From Pelagibacteraceae bacterium AG-464-B04 (GTDB taxonomy: Bacteria > Pseudomonadota > Alphaproteobacteria > Pelagibacterales > Pelagibacteraceae): DNA of 56,787 nucleotides. The stretch covers positions 1 through 56,787 of the forward strand of contig QCRZ01000005.1 of NCBI GenBank assembly GCA_003209225.1. Reading direction: 5' to 3'. The position numbers and the translations under genes were made by a program. The notes below the pieces were generated by a model. The model made no database searches and was not told the origin of the DNA. It saw only the letters and a list, made by a program, of their open reading frames with translations. Positions 23,932 through 33,543 of this stretch are shown here, piece after piece; the first letter of the stretch is position 1, and each line of letters starts with the position of its first letter.

Positions 23932-25335
23932 ATGTCTTTAACACTGTACGATAAAATTTGGAATGATCATTTGGTTCATCAGCAAGAAGATGGAACAGCA
24001 TTGCTTTATGTAGATAGACATCTTATTCACGAAGTGACCAGCCCACAAGCTTTTGAAGGATTAAGAATCGCTAATAGAAAAGTGAGACAGCCAAACTTAA
24101 CTCTTGCTGTTGCCGATCACAATGTTCCAACTACTGACAGATCAAAAGGTATTAATGATGAGGAGTCTAAAATTCAAGTAGAAACTTTAGAAAAAAATTG
24201 TAAAGAGTTTGGAATTGAAATTTTTGATATGAAAGATAAAAGACAAGGTATCGTTCATATTATTGGTCCAGAACAGGGCTTTACCCAACCAGGAACTGTT
24301 ATAGTTTGTGGGGATAGTCATACAGCAACACATGGAGCGTTCGGTGCACTAGCTTTTGGTATTGGTACCTCAGAAGTTGAGCATGTGTTGGCGACCCAAA
24401 CACTAATTCAAAAAAAATCAAAAAACCTTAGAGTAAAAGTCATTGGTGAATTACAAATTGGAGTGACTTCTAAGGATGTTATTTTACAAACCATAGGAAA
24501 GATTGGTACCGCGGGTGGTACCGGAATGGTTATCGAGTATGCTGGATCAGTAATAGAAAATCTAAGTGTTGAGCAACGTATGACAATTTGCAATATGTCA
24601 ATAGAGGCAGGAGCTCGTGCAGGATTAATTGCACCAGATCAAAAGACTTTTAATTATCTTAAAGATAAACCTAAATCACCAAAAGGAAATAGATGGGATA
24701 GAGCAATTGTAAATTGGTCAAAACTTAAGTCAGACATTGGTGCAAGATTTGATAAAGAAATAGAAATTAGTGGTGGTGAAATTAGTCCAATGGTAACTTG
24801 GGGTACTTCGCCTCAAGATGTAGTTTCAATAACAGGTACAATTCCTGATCCAAAGAATGAAAAAGACGAAGACAGAAAAGCGTCTATGAATAGATCTTTA
24901 GATTATATGGGACTTAAACCAAATATCAAAATAACAGATATTAAAGTTGATAGAATTTTTATTGGTAGCTGTACTAATGGAAGAATTACTGATCTTAGGG
25001 ATGCGGCCAAAATAGCTAAAGGAAGAAAAATTGCTCAACATATAAATGCCATGGTTGTTCCGGGATCTGGCCTTATAAAACAGCAAGCAGAACAAGAGGG
25101 TTTAGATAGAATTTTTAAAGATTCTGGATTTGAATGGAGAGAACCAGGCTGTTCAATGTGCTTAGCAATGAATGCAGATAAACTTAATCCTAAAGAAAGA
25201 TGTGCATCTACTTCGAATAGAAATTTTGAAGGACGTCAGGGTCGTGGTGGTAGAACCCACCTAATGAGTCCCGCAATGGCTGTTGCAGCAGCAATCGATG
25301 GACATTTGACAGATGTAAGAAAGTTTAAAAATTAA
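23932..25335 (+). CDS. leuC: 3-isopropylmalate dehydratase large subunit
   Basis: LeuC, with LeuD, isomerises 2- to 3-isopropylmalate in leucine synthesis. The 467-residue protein has the aconitase-family layout: [20 protein letters not shown] at the start, [19 protein letters not shown], and the 4Fe-4S cysteines in [15 protein letters not shown] and [15 protein letters not shown]. Length matches the bacterial LeuC norm. leuD begins one base after its stop. There is only an 11-base gap after rplS and no sign of a leader peptide or T-box for leucine control. Confidence 0.97.
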   Translation: MSLTLYDKIWNDHLVHQQEDGTALLYVDRHLIHEVTSPQAFEGLRIANRKVRQPNLTLAVADHNVPTTDRSKGINDEESKIQVETLEKNCKEFGIEIFDMKDKRQGIVHIIGPEQGFTQPGTVIVCGDSHTATHGAFGALAFGIGTSEVEHVLATQTLIQKKSKNLRVKVIGELQIGVTSKDVILQTIGKIGTAGGTGMVIEYAGSVIENLSVEQRMTICNMSIEAGARAGLIAPDQKTFNYLKDKPKSPKGNRWDRAIVNWSKLKSDIGARFDKEIEISGGEISPMVTWGTSPQDVVSITGTIPDPKNEKDEDRKASMNRSLDYMGLKPNIKITDIKVDRIFIGSCTNGRITDLRDAAKIAKGRKIAQHINAMVVPGSGLIKQQAEQEGLDRIFKDSGFEWREPGCSMCLAMNADKLNPKERCASTSNRNFEGRQGRGGRTHLMSPAMAVAAAIDGHLTDVRKFKN

Positions 25336-25336
25336 A

Positions 25337-25936
25337 ATGGAAAAATTTAATATTTTAAAAGGCATACCAGCCAATCTACCAATGATAAATGTAGATACAG
25401 ATATGATTATTCCAAAACAATTTTTAAAAACGATAAAAAGAACCGGGCTTGGAAAAAGTTTATTTTTTGAAATGCGTTATGACGAAGAAGGAAAAAAAAT
25501 AAATGAATTTGTTTTAAACAAAGTGCCCTATAATAAATCTTCCATTTTGTTAACTGGAAAAAATTTTGGATGTGGATCCTCAAGAGAACATGCTCCATGG
25601 GCTCTGTTAGATTTTGGAATTAGATGTGTAATAAGTCCAAGTTTTGCAGATATTTTTTATAACAATTGTTTTAAGAATGGCATGCTACCAATTGTTTTGG
25701 ACTCAAAACAACTAGAAAAAATTATAGAATATTCAACAAAAAAAGAAACTATAGAAATTGATCTTTCTGAACAAAAAATTAAATTTGGAAATGAAATAAT
25801 TATTTTTAATGTTGATGCTTTTAAAAAAAAATGTTTGTTAAATGGTTTAGATGATATTGATCTTTCATTGGAAAAAATTGAAAAAATTTCTTCTTATGAA
25901 AAAAATATCCAAAAGACTAAACCTTGGATGAATTGA
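25337..25936 (+). CDS. leuD: 3-isopropylmalate dehydratase small subunit
   Basis: A 199-residue swivel-domain partner of LeuC. Diagnostic stretches are [16 protein letters not shown] near residue 18, [20 protein letters not shown] near residues 71-90 and [20 protein letters not shown] around residue 105. These are the substrate-binding loops of the family. Length is normal. It is tightly packed between leuC and leuB. Confidence 0.96.
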   Translation: MEKFNILKGIPANLPMINVDTDMIIPKQFLKTIKRTGLGKSLFFEMRYDEEGKKINEFVLNKVPYNKSSILLTGKNFGCGSSREHAPWALLDFGIRCVISPSFADIFYNNCFKNGMLPIVLDSKQLEKIIEYSTKKETIEIDLSEQKIKFGNEIIIFNVDAFKKKCLLNGLDDIDLSLEKIEKISSYEKNIQKTKPWMN

Positions 25937-25937
25937 T

Positions 25938-27044
25938 ATGATTAAAATTAAGGATAGAAAAATTTTGTTATTGCCGGGTGATGGTATTGGACCAGAAGTA
26001 GTTAGTGAAGTAAAAAAAATTATACAATGGTTAAACTCTAAAAAATCTTTAGATTTTAAAATAGATGAAGATTTAATCGGGGGGGCGTCAATTGAAAAAC
26101 ACAAAAATCCAATTACTGATGAAGTATTCTATAAAGCAATGGAATCCGAGGCAATAGTATTAGGTGCATGCGGTGGTCCAAAATGGGACAATTTAGAATT
26201 TTCAAAAAAACCAGAAAGAGCATTACTAAAACTGAGAAAAGAATTAAAATTGTTTGCGAATCTTAGACCAGCGATTTGTTTTAAACAACTAGTAGATTCT
26301 TCTAGTTTGAAACCAGAAATTGTTTCTGGTTTAGATATTATGATTGTAAGAGAGCTTACCGGAGGTATATATTTTGGTGAGCCCAGAGGAATAAAACCTA
26401 TCGAAAATGGAGAAAGAAAGGGTATTAATACACATTCATATACAACTAATGAAATAATAAGGGTAGCCAAAGTAGCTTTTGAACTTGCAAAAAAAAGAAA
26501 TAAAAAAGTTACTTCTTGCGAAAAATCAAATGTTATGGAATCGGGAGTTTTATGGAGAGAAGAAGTTCAAAAATTGAGAGATGACGATTATACAGATATT
26601 GAATTAAATCATATGCTAGCAGACAACTGTGCTATGCAGCTTTTAAGAAATCCTAAACAATTTGACGTTATAGTAACGGACAATTTATTTGGAGACATGT
26701 TATCCGACGAAGCAGCTATGCTAACAGGATCACTGGGTCTATTGCCTTCTGCTTCTTTGGGTGCAAAAGATAAAAATGGTAAAATGAGATCTTTGTATGA
26801 ACCTGTACATGGATCTGCTCCAGACATTACTGGAAAAGGGATAGCTAATCCTATAGCGACTATTTTAAGCTTTTCAATGGCTCTTAGATATTCATTAGAT
26901 TTAGAACAAGAAGCTGATAACTTAGATCAGGCAGTTCATAAAGTTCTTGATGATGGATTAAGAACTAAGGACATTTTATCTAAAGGAAAAAAAGAAGTAT
27001 CTACATCACAAATGGGAGATGCAATAATTTCAAAACTTAAATAG
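25938..27044 (+). CDS. leuB: 3-isopropylmalate dehydrogenase
   Basis: LeuB oxidatively decarboxylates 3-isopropylmalate to 2-oxoisocaproate with NAD. The 368-residue protein shows [18 protein letters not shown] at the N-terminus, the substrate arginines in LFANLRPA and [11 protein letters not shown], and the Mg-binding block [37 protein letters not shown] holds the NAD site. Length is normal. It ends the leuCDB run. In many alphaproteobacteria asd lies close to leuB, but here a 7.6-kb DMSP/fatty-acid-type cluster lies between them. Confidence 0.96.
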   Translation: MIKIKDRKILLLPGDGIGPEVVSEVKKIIQWLNSKKSLDFKIDEDLIGGASIEKHKNPITDEVFYKAMESEAIVLGACGGPKWDNLEFSKKPERALLKLRKELKLFANLRPAICFKQLVDSSSLKPEIVSGLDIMIVRELTGGIYFGEPRGIKPIENGERKGINTHSYTTNEIIRVAKVAFELAKKRNKKVTSCEKSNVMESGVLWREEVQKLRDDDYTDIELNHMLADNCAMQLLRNPKQFDVIVTDNLFGDMLSDEAAMLTGSLGLLPSASLGAKDKNGKMRSLYEPVHGSAPDITGKGIANPIATILSFSMALRYSLDLEQEADNLDQAVHKVLDDGLRTKDILSKGKKEVSTSQMGDAIISKLK

Positions 27045-27055
27045 TATCTGGTTCA

Positions 27056-29284
27056 ATGAATATTAAAAAAGTAGTTGTCATTGGTTCTGGAACTATGGGT
27101 AGTGGAATTGCAGCACAATTGTGCAACGCAAATATTCCAGTTACGCTTTTAGATTTAAAAACTGAAACTTCAGAAAAAGCAAAAAAAAAAATACTTGAAT
27201 CTCGCCCACCTTTATTAGTAGACAAAAGTAAAATTGATAATATCGAGGTAGGAAATATAAATGACAATTTTGATTTAGTTGGCAAAGCTGATTGGGTAGT
27301 AGAAGCTGTTGTTGAGAGAATAGACGTAAAACATAAACTTTATGAAAAAATTTCTAAAGTAAGAAAACCAAATTCAATAATTTCATCAAACACATCAACT
27401 ATTCCATTAAAAATCTTGTCAGAAAAAATGTCTGATCGGGACAAGAAGGATTTTTGTATAACCCATTTTTTTAATCCCGTAAGGTATATGGGTCTTCTAG
27501 AAATTGTTAGTGAGGAAATAAATGATATTGAAAAAATAAATTTTCTAAAATTTTTTTGTGAAGAGAATTTAGGAAAAGGAGTAATAATCTGCAAAGATAC
27601 ACCAGGATTTTTAGGAAATAGAGTTGGAGTATATGCGATGCAGGTAGCCATGACAGAAGCCATTAAAATGAAATTAAACATAGAAGAGGCAGATGCAGTT
27701 TTTGGAAGGCCTATGGGCATTCCTAAAACAGGAATTTTTGGTTTGTATGATTTGATCGGTATCGATTTAATGTCAGATGTTTTAAAAAGTTTTTTAAAAG
27801 AATTACCAAAATCCGATGTCTTTCATGAAGTAGCTCAAGAAATACCATTGGTAAAAAATTTAATTGAAAATGGCTACACCGGAAGAAAAGGAAAAGGTGG
27901 ATTTTATAGAATGAACAAAAAAGATGGAAAGAAAGTTTTAGAAGCAATTAATTTGACCACCAAAGATTATTCTCCATCGAAAAAAATCGATTTAAATATT
28001 GGTGAAAAAATTAATTTAAAAGAACTTGTCTCAAAAAATGACAAATACGGAGAATATGCATGGTCTGTAATCTCAAAAATTATTCTTTATGCATCTTCTT
28101 TAGTTCCCAATGTAACAAAAGATTATAATAATATTGATGAAGCCATGAGGCTTGGGTTTAATTGGACCAAAGGACCTTTTGAGATGCTCGAAGAACTCGG
28201 AGTAAAGTTTTTTGTAGAAAAAGACAATCAATTAAAAACGAATAAATTTATAAAAGAACTTTACGATAAAAAAGCTAAAACTTTTTATGGTCAAAGACAA
28301 ATTTATACAAATTTAGAAACGTTGGGAAAAGTAAAGCAATCAGCAAAAATTAACAAAGATAATAAATCAGCTTTTACATACGAATATAAAGATTATAAAA
28401 TTATAGAATTTAACACTAAAGCAAATACCCTAGATTATGACTCAATGGATGCACTAAAAAAAGCATCTGACAAAAACATGATCATTATCAATGAGGGAAT
28501 GCAATTTTCAGCTGGAGTTAATTTAAATTATGTCATGGATTTTGCAAAAGAAAAAAATTGGAAAGCTATTGAAAAGTTTATCCATCATTTTCAGATGACC
28601 TGCAAACAATTAAAATATTCCAATAATATAGTAGTTTCCGCACCATCAGGTTTAGCTTTAGGTGGTGGTTTTGAAGTATTAATTCAAAGCGATTATGTAG
28701 TTGCACACACAAACATTGTTACAGGATTAGTAGAAACACTAGTAGGATTAATTCCCGCAGGAGGAGGGACCACAAACATGTTGTGCAGGTGGATGCAAAC
28801 GCAAGAAGCCAAAAAAGATTCTGACTTTGCTCCACAAAAAGTATTTGATATTATTGGCTATGGTAAAACTGCCAGTTCACCCATAGAGGCTATACCATTT
28901 AAGTTTTTATTAGAGAAAGACAAAAGTATTATGAATAGAAACAAGCTACTTTCAGTTTCACAAGATTTAATTAACAATAATAAAGATGGATACAAACCGC
29001 CAAAAAAAGCAATTTTTAAGTTATCAGGAAGTCAGGTAAGAGAAAAAATGTTCCAAACTCTTGAAAATCTTTTTAGAGAAAAGAAAATTTTGGAGCATGG
29101 AATGGAAGTTGGAAAAAAATTAGCCTTTGTACTAAGTGGTGGTAACACAAACATCGACAAGGAATTATCCGAAGATGATATGTATGCTCTGGAGTTAGAA
29201 GCTTTTGTTCAGCTTATTCAAATGGAAAAAACTCAAGCTAGAATTAAACACACACTTTCAACAGGAAAACCTTTGGTGAATTAA
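27056..29284 (+). CDS. Fused 3-hydroxyacyl-CoA dehydrogenase / enoyl-CoA hydratase (FadN-like)
   Basis: A 742-residue bifunctional beta-oxidation protein. The NAD domain is first (VVIGSGTMGSGIAAQLCNA, residues 6-24), with the catalytic His in THFFNPVRYMG and the dehydrogenase C-terminal domain after it. A crotonase-fold hydratase domain covers about residues 430-650. Both crotonase glutamates are in place: Glu540 in LGGGFEVLIQ and Glu560 in GLVETLVGLIP. The order dehydrogenase-hydratase is that of FadN, the reverse of FadB. It heads the dmd cluster, so its hydratase half could act on methylthioacryloyl-CoA or acryloyl-CoA. That role is inference; ordinary acyl-CoA oxidation is the alternative. 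Confidence 0.88.
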   Translation: MNIKKVVVIGSGTMGSGIAAQLCNANIPVTLLDLKTETSEKAKKKILESRPPLLVDKSKIDNIEVGNINDNFDLVGKADWVVEAVVERIDVKHKLYEKISKVRKPNSIISSNTSTIPLKILSEKMSDRDKKDFCITHFFNPVRYMGLLEIVSEEINDIEKINFLKFFCEENLGKGVIICKDTPGFLGNRVGVYAMQVAMTEAIKMKLNIEEADAVFGRPMGIPKTGIFGLYDLIGIDLMSDVLKSFLKELPKSDVFHEVAQEIPLVKNLIENGYTGRKGKGGFYRMNKKDGKKVLEAINLTTKDYSPSKKIDLNIGEKINLKELVSKNDKYGEYAWSVISKIILYASSLVPNVTKDYNNIDEAMRLGFNWTKGPFEMLEELGVKFFVEKDNQLKTNKFIKELYDKKAKTFYGQRQIYTNLETLGKVKQSAKINKDNKSAFTYEYKDYKIIEFNTKANTLDYDSMDALKKASDKNMIIINEGMQFSAGVNLNYVMDFAKEKNWKAIEKFIHHFQMTCKQLKYSNNIVVSAPSGLALGGGFEVLIQSDYVVAHTNIVTGLVETLVGLIPAGGGTTNMLCRWMQTQEAKKDSDFAPQKVFDIIGYGKTASSPIEAIPFKFLLEKDKSIMNRNKLLSVSQDLINNNKDGYKPPKKAIFKLSGSQVREKMFQTLENLFREKKILEHGMEVGKKLAFVLSGGNTNIDKELSEDDMYALELEAFVQLIQMEKTQARIKHTLSTGKPLVN

Positions 29285-29356
29285 ATGAAAAAACTTTTAG
29301 GAATTTTGCTTATAGGTTTGTTGTGGTGCAATGTTGGGAAGGAGGCTTTAAAATAA
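29285..29356 (+). CDS. Micro-ORF bridging to dmdC, signal-peptide-like
   Basis: ATG at 29285 directly follows the upstream stop (TAAATG) and encodes 23 residues, MKKLLGILLIGLLWCNVGK and four more. Its TAA overlaps the dmdC ATG (TAATG). The peptide reads like a secretion signal with a lipobox-like LLWC. It also carries within it the GGAAGGAGG that serves dmdC. It may be a translated coupling peptide or the remnant of a lost secreted-protein gene. There is no independent evidence of expression. Confidence 0.35.
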   Translation: MKKLLGILLIGLLWCNVGKEALK

Positions 29357-31125
29357 TGACAACCTACAGAGCTCCCACAGAAGATATGATGTTTCTCTTC
29401 GAAAAGTTAAGAGACAATGCTTACTACAATGAACTAGAAAGATACAAGGAAGTTAATTCTGATCTTGCAAAAGATATTTTGGAACAAGCTGCAAAGCTAA
29501 CTGAAAATCTTATATTGCCCCTAGCTAAAACTGGAGATGAAGCGCCCACTAAATTAGAAAATGGCGTAGTAATAACACCACCAGGATACAAAGAAGCTTA
29601 CAAAAAATTTATTGAAGATGGCTGGGTATCTTTATCTTGTGATCCAAAATATGGCGGTCAAGGAATGCCAAACACTATCAAAACATTTTTTGACGAAATG
29701 CTATCTTCTGCTAGTCTTTCTTTTAAACTTTATAGTGAGCTTAGTATTGGTGCATATAATTGCATATTTCATCACGGAAACGATTCAATAAAAAAAAAAT
29801 TTCTTCCTAATATGGTTAAAGGCACTTGGAGTGGAACAATGTGTTTAACAGAGCCTGTTTGTGGAACAGATTTAGGATTATTAAAAACGAAGTCTGTAGA
29901 ACAATCAGATGGCACTTATAAATTAACCGGGCAAAAAATATTCATAACTTCTGGAGATCACGATCTTACAGAAAATATTATACATTTAGTTTTAGCAAGA
30001 ACTCCTGATGCACCATCGGGCACTAAGGGAATTAGTTTATTTTTAGTACCTAAAGTTAAAGTGAAAGAAGATGGATCTTTAGGTCCAAGAAATAGTGTTT
30101 CAACTAATTCAATTGAAAGTAAAATGGGAATTAAAGGATCTGCTACTTGCGTTTTAAATTTTGATGATGCTGTTGGATATATGATTGGACCAAAAAACAA
30201 AGGACTTAGTTCAATGTTTACTATGATGAATTTGGAAAGAATTGTTGTGGGACTCCAGGGATTGGGTTTATCTGAAATTGCATACCAGAATGCTTTAAAT
30301 TATTCTAAGGAGAGAAAGCAAGGAAAATCTAATAATAGCAAAACAGAAAATGGAGCAGATTTAATTATAGATCACGCAGACATCAGGAGATCATTATTAA
30401 ATATGAAATCAATTATAGAGGGTGAAAGAGCTTTAGGTTTTTGGCTGGCACAACAAACCGAAGTTAGTCTGCATCATAAAGACAATAAAATTAAAGAAGA
30501 AGCATCAGATCTAGTTTCTTTGATGACCCCAGTAGTTAAATCACTATTTACTGATATGGGCATGGAAATTACTAGTGATGCAATGCAAATTTTCGGAGGT
30601 TATGGTTACACAAAAGACCAAGGTATTGAACAACTATATAGGGACAACAGAATTACCCCAATATATGAAGGAACTAATTCAATTCAATCGATAGATTTGG
30701 TTTTTAGAAAACTTGCTAATAAAGATAGAAACGTTATTGATCGATATATTAAATTTATTGAAGAAGAAATTAAAAAAAACAATAATCACCCGCAGATAAA
30801 ACCACTTGCTGAAAAATTAGGACATTATTTAAAAATAATGACAAATTTTACTATTTGGATTGAGAAAAATATGAAAGTATCAAAAGATGATGTAAGCGCG
30901 GCATGTAATGATTACCTTAAAGTTTTAGGTTTGATTGCTTTGGCACATTCTTGGCTAAAAGTACTGGGTGTTAGCTACAAAGAAATGAACACAAACAAAA
31001 AATTTTTTGAGGATAAAATTCAAACTGCAAACTTCTTTTTTAAACGGATACTACCCAGAATTGATGCACATTATAATTCTGCAATTTCGGGAACTAATTA
31101 TATAATGGATTTTAAATTTAATTAA
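29356..31125 (+). CDS. dmdC: Methylthiopropionyl-CoA dehydrogenase DmdC (acyl-CoA dehydrogenase family)
   Basis: A 589-residue FAD acyl-CoA dehydrogenase of the long DmdC type, oxidising 3-methylmercaptopropionyl-CoA to methylthioacryloyl-CoA. The flavin and substrate loops GTMCLTEPVCGTDLG and KIFITSGDHD are present. The catalytic base is the Glu in PIYEGTNSIQSIDL, and QIFGGYGYTKDQGIEQLYRD precedes it. About 120 extra C-terminal residues beyond classic enzymes match DmdC length. I chose ATG 29356 (MTTYRAPT) because GGAAGGAGG lies upstream. The assignment to DmdC rather than a generic paralogue rests on dmdB and dmdA next door. Confidence 0.85.
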   Translation: MTTYRAPTEDMMFLFEKLRDNAYYNELERYKEVNSDLAKDILEQAAKLTENLILPLAKTGDEAPTKLENGVVITPPGYKEAYKKFIEDGWVSLSCDPKYGGQGMPNTIKTFFDEMLSSASLSFKLYSELSIGAYNCIFHHGNDSIKKKFLPNMVKGTWSGTMCLTEPVCGTDLGLLKTKSVEQSDGTYKLTGQKIFITSGDHDLTENIIHLVLARTPDAPSGTKGISLFLVPKVKVKEDGSLGPRNSVSTNSIESKMGIKGSATCVLNFDDAVGYMIGPKNKGLSSMFTMMNLERIVVGLQGLGLSEIAYQNALNYSKERKQGKSNNSKTENGADLIIDHADIRRSLLNMKSIIEGERALGFWLAQQTEVSLHHKDNKIKEEASDLVSLMTPVVKSLFTDMGMEITSDAMQIFGGYGYTKDQGIEQLYRDNRITPIYEGTNSIQSIDLVFRKLANKDRNVIDRYIKFIEEEIKKNNNHPQIKPLAEKLGHYLKIMTNFTIWIEKNMKVSKDDVSAACNDYLKVLGLIALAHSWLKVLGVSYKEMNTNKKFFEDKIQTANFFFKRILPRIDAHYNSAISGTNYIMDFKFN

Positions 31126-31127
31126 TT

Positions 31128-32756
31128 ATGAATGATTATGATAAAAATCTTGGTAAAAATAAAGCAAATTTTGTTCCGCTAACACCCATAAGTTTTATAG
31201 AAAGAACAAAAGATATTTATCCAGATTATGAAGCTTTGGTTTATAAAAAACGTTCTTATACATGGAAGCAAGTTTATGAAAGAAGTATAAAATTTGCTAG
31301 CGCTTTAGAAAAAAATGGAATTAAGTTGGGTGATACTGTGTCCATTATGGCCGCAAATACACCGGAACTATTCGAAGCTCATTATTCTGTACCAATGACA
31401 GGTGCGGTGCTTAATGCAATCAATACCAGATTAGATGCAAAAACAGTTGGATATATCTTTAAACATGCAGACACCAAAGCACTTATTGTAGATCGACAAT
31501 TCCATGACGTTGTCAAAAAGGCTTTAGAAACTCTTGAAAAGAAAATTTTAATTATAGACATAGTTGATAAGCAGGCAGATTTAAAAGAATGTGAAAAAAT
31601 TGGAGAATTTGAATATGAAAGTTTTTTAGAGCAGGGAGATCCTGATTATGTATGGAAAAGACCAAAGGACGAATGGCAATCGATTTCATTAAATTATACA
31701 TCGGGCACAACAGGTAATCCAAAAGGTGTTGTTTATCATCATAGAGGTTCATATTTAATGGCAACCGGAAGTGCTGCTGCATGGAATATGCCAAATCGAT
31801 TGAATTTTTTATACACGGTTCCCATGTTTCATTGTAATGGCTGGTGTTATCCATGGACGCTCGCAATGCTTCATGCTCGCGTAATTTGTATTAGAAATAT
31901 AAGAGCTAAGGAAATTTTTGAATTAATCGAGGAACATAAAGTTACTCACTTCGGTGGAGCACCAATTATACTAAATATGTTAGCTAGTGCACCAAAGGAA
32001 GAGCAAAAACCATTGAAGCATAAAGTGTACGTTTTAACAGCCGCTGCACCTCCACCAAGTATCATTTTTAAAAAAATGAAAAATTTAGGTTTTGAGGTTA
32101 TGCACGTATATGGCTTGACAGAAACTTATGGGCATATTTTGCAGTGTGCCTGGAATAATGAATGGGATAATTTTAATGAAGATGAAAAGGCAGATATTAA
32201 TGCTCGCCAAGGTGTGCGTTATCCTAACACCGAAGATGTTGATGTAATGGATCCGGAAACCATGAAATCTGTTCCCCGAGATGGGAAAACTATAGGAGAA
32301 ATTATGATACGTGGAAATGTTGTTATGAAAGGTTATTTTAAGGATAAAGAAGCTACCGAAAAAGCTATGAAAGGTGGATGGTTTCATTCTGGTGATTTAG
32401 CAGTGATACATGCCAACGGATATATTCAAATAAAAGATAGATCTAAAGATATTATTATTTCAGGTGGAGAAAATATTTCATCAATCGAGATTGAAAATAC
32501 AGTTGCTAAACATCCTTCCGTTTCTCTTGCAGCCGTTGTTGCTAAACCTGATGAAAAATGGGGTGAAACACCATGTGCTTTTGTTGAATTAGCTCCTCAG
32601 AAAAAAGCTACAGAAGAAGAAATAATAAAATTTTGTAGAGAAACCTTGGCCGGATTCAAACTTCCAAAAAAAGTAGTTTTTGGTGAATTACCAAAAACCT
32701 CTACTGGAAAAATAAAAAAATTTGAATTAAGAAAAAAAGCCAAGGAGATGAACTGA
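31128..32756 (+). CDS. dmdB: Methylmercaptopropionate-CoA ligase DmdB (AMP-forming)
   Basis: A 542-residue acyl-adenylate-forming ligase that activates 3-methylmercaptopropionate with CoA and ATP. Motifs are NYTSGTTGNPKGVVYHHRG (P-loop), VYGLTETYGH, GWFHSGDLAVIH and the C-terminal catalytic lysine in LPKTSTGKIKKFELR. Length matches known DmdB proteins (about 540). Related medium-chain acyl-CoA ligases look alike, so the call depends on dmdC upstream (two-base gap) and dmdA downstream. Its stop overlaps the proposed CTG start of the next gene. Confidence 0.85.
   Translation: MNDYDKNLGKNKANFVPLTPISFIERTKDIYPDYEALVYKKRSYTWKQVYERSIKFASALEKNGIKLGDTVSIMAANTPELFEAHYSVPMTGAVLNAINTRLDAKTVGYIFKHADTKALIVDRQFHDVVKKALETLEKKILIIDIVDKQADLKECEKIGEFEYESFLEQGDPDYVWKRPKDEWQSISLNYTSGTTGNPKGVVYHHRGSYLMATGSAAAWNMPNRLNFLYTVPMFHCNGWCYPWTLAMLHARVICIRNIRAKEIFELIEEHKVTHFGGAPIILNMLASAPKEEQKPLKHKVYVLTAAAPPPSIIFKKMKNLGFEVMHVYGLTETYGHILQCAWNNEWDNFNEDEKADINARQGVRYPNTEDVDVMDPETMKSVPRDGKTIGEIMIRGNVVMKGYFKDKEATEKAMKGGWFHSGDLAVIHANGYIQIKDRSKDIIISGGENISSIEIENTVAKHPSVSLAAVVAKPDEKWGETPCAFVELAPQKKATEEEIIKFCRETLAGFKLPKKVVFGELPKTSTGKIKKFELRKKAKEMN
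32742..32747 (+). promoter_or_regulatory. Ribosome-binding site deciding a CTG start
   Basis: AAGGAG ends five bases before CTG 32753, an ideal distance. The nearer ATG at 32748 is only the penultimate codon of dmdB in the other frame and opens a frame that stops at once, so the site must serve the hydrolase frame. Confidence 0.6.
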
Positions 32757-33541
32757 ATTTTGAAGTAGACCAAAAAAATGTTTTTGCATCAACTGGTGGA
32801 TTAGATTTTGATACTAAAAAACCAGTAATAATTATGATGCATGGTAGTGGTCTTACCCATATTGTTTGGTCTTTGCATGAACAATTTCTTGCCTCAAAAG
32901 GGTATAGTGTTTTGGCACTAGATTTGCCCGCGCATGGCAATTCTGAAGGGCCAGCAATTAAATCGATTGAAGAAATAACTGATTGGATTAATAAATTAAT
33001 GAAAAATTTAAAAATAAAAGAAATTTCATTTGTTGGCCACTCACAAGGCTGTTTGGTAGGGCTGGAGTTCGCGCAACGTTTTCCAAAATTAATTAAAAGT
33101 CTAACTTTAGTTGCTGGATCATACTCCCTTCCAGTGAACCAAGATCTTATTAATTTTGCTGATGGAGGTGACATGAAATCCGTAGAACTTATGATGAAGT
33201 GGGGATATGAGGGAGTAAAAAAATTTATTGGTGGTAACCCAGTGCAAAAAATTATTAATTCACCTCGACAGGTACAAGAAGGTTTAGCGATAGATCTTAG
33301 GGCTTGTAATAATTATAAAAATGGTTCAAACGCAGCAGAAACAATTAACTGTCCAACACTATGTATTTTAGGTGATAAAGATAAAATGGTACCTCTAGAA
33401 AAAGGAAAAAAAATGGCTTCAAAAATAAAAAATTCAGAATTAAGGATAATCGAAGAATGTGGACACATGATTTTATTTGAAAAAGCATTTGAAATGAGAG
33501 AAATTGTTAAAAATTTTATTGAAAAAAATCACAAAAATTAA
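32753..33541 (+). CDS. Alpha/beta hydrolase in the dmd cluster, probable CTG start
   Basis: An alpha/beta-fold hydrolase with oxyanion loop [13 protein letters not shown], nucleophile elbow [13 protein letters not shown], acid LGDKDKMVP and catalytic His in ECGHMILFE. The first in-frame ATG (32834) would remove about 27 residues of normal N-terminal strand, including [18 protein letters not shown]. No ATG, GTG or TTG lies between that ATG and the upstream in-frame stop at 32723. CTG 32753 has AAGGAG five bases upstream and overlaps the dmdB stop as CTGA, the same geometry as ATGA coupling. Starting there gives 262 residues. The substrate is unknown; a thioesterase or esterase in DMSP catabolism is a guess. 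A sequencing error from ATGA is the alternative. Confidence 0.75.
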   Translation: MNFEVDQKNVFASTGGLDFDTKKPVIIMMHGSGLTHIVWSLHEQFLASKGYSVLALDLPAHGNSEGPAIKSIEEITDWINKLMKNLKIKEISFVGHSQGCLVGLEFAQRFPKLIKSLTLVAGSYSLPVNQDLINFADGGDMKSVELMMKWGYEGVKKFIGGNPVQKIINSPRQVQEGLAIDLRACNNYKNGSNAAETINCPTLCILGDKDKMVPLEKGKKMASKIKNSELRIIEECGHMILFEKAFEMREIVKNFIEKNHKN

Positions 33542-33543
33542 TC

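Noticed and set aside
32834-33541. Short version of the dmd-cluster hydrolase starting at the first ATG
   Set aside because: It would begin in the middle of the strand leading to the oxyanion loop and ignore the well-placed AAGGAG and the coupled overlap with dmdB.
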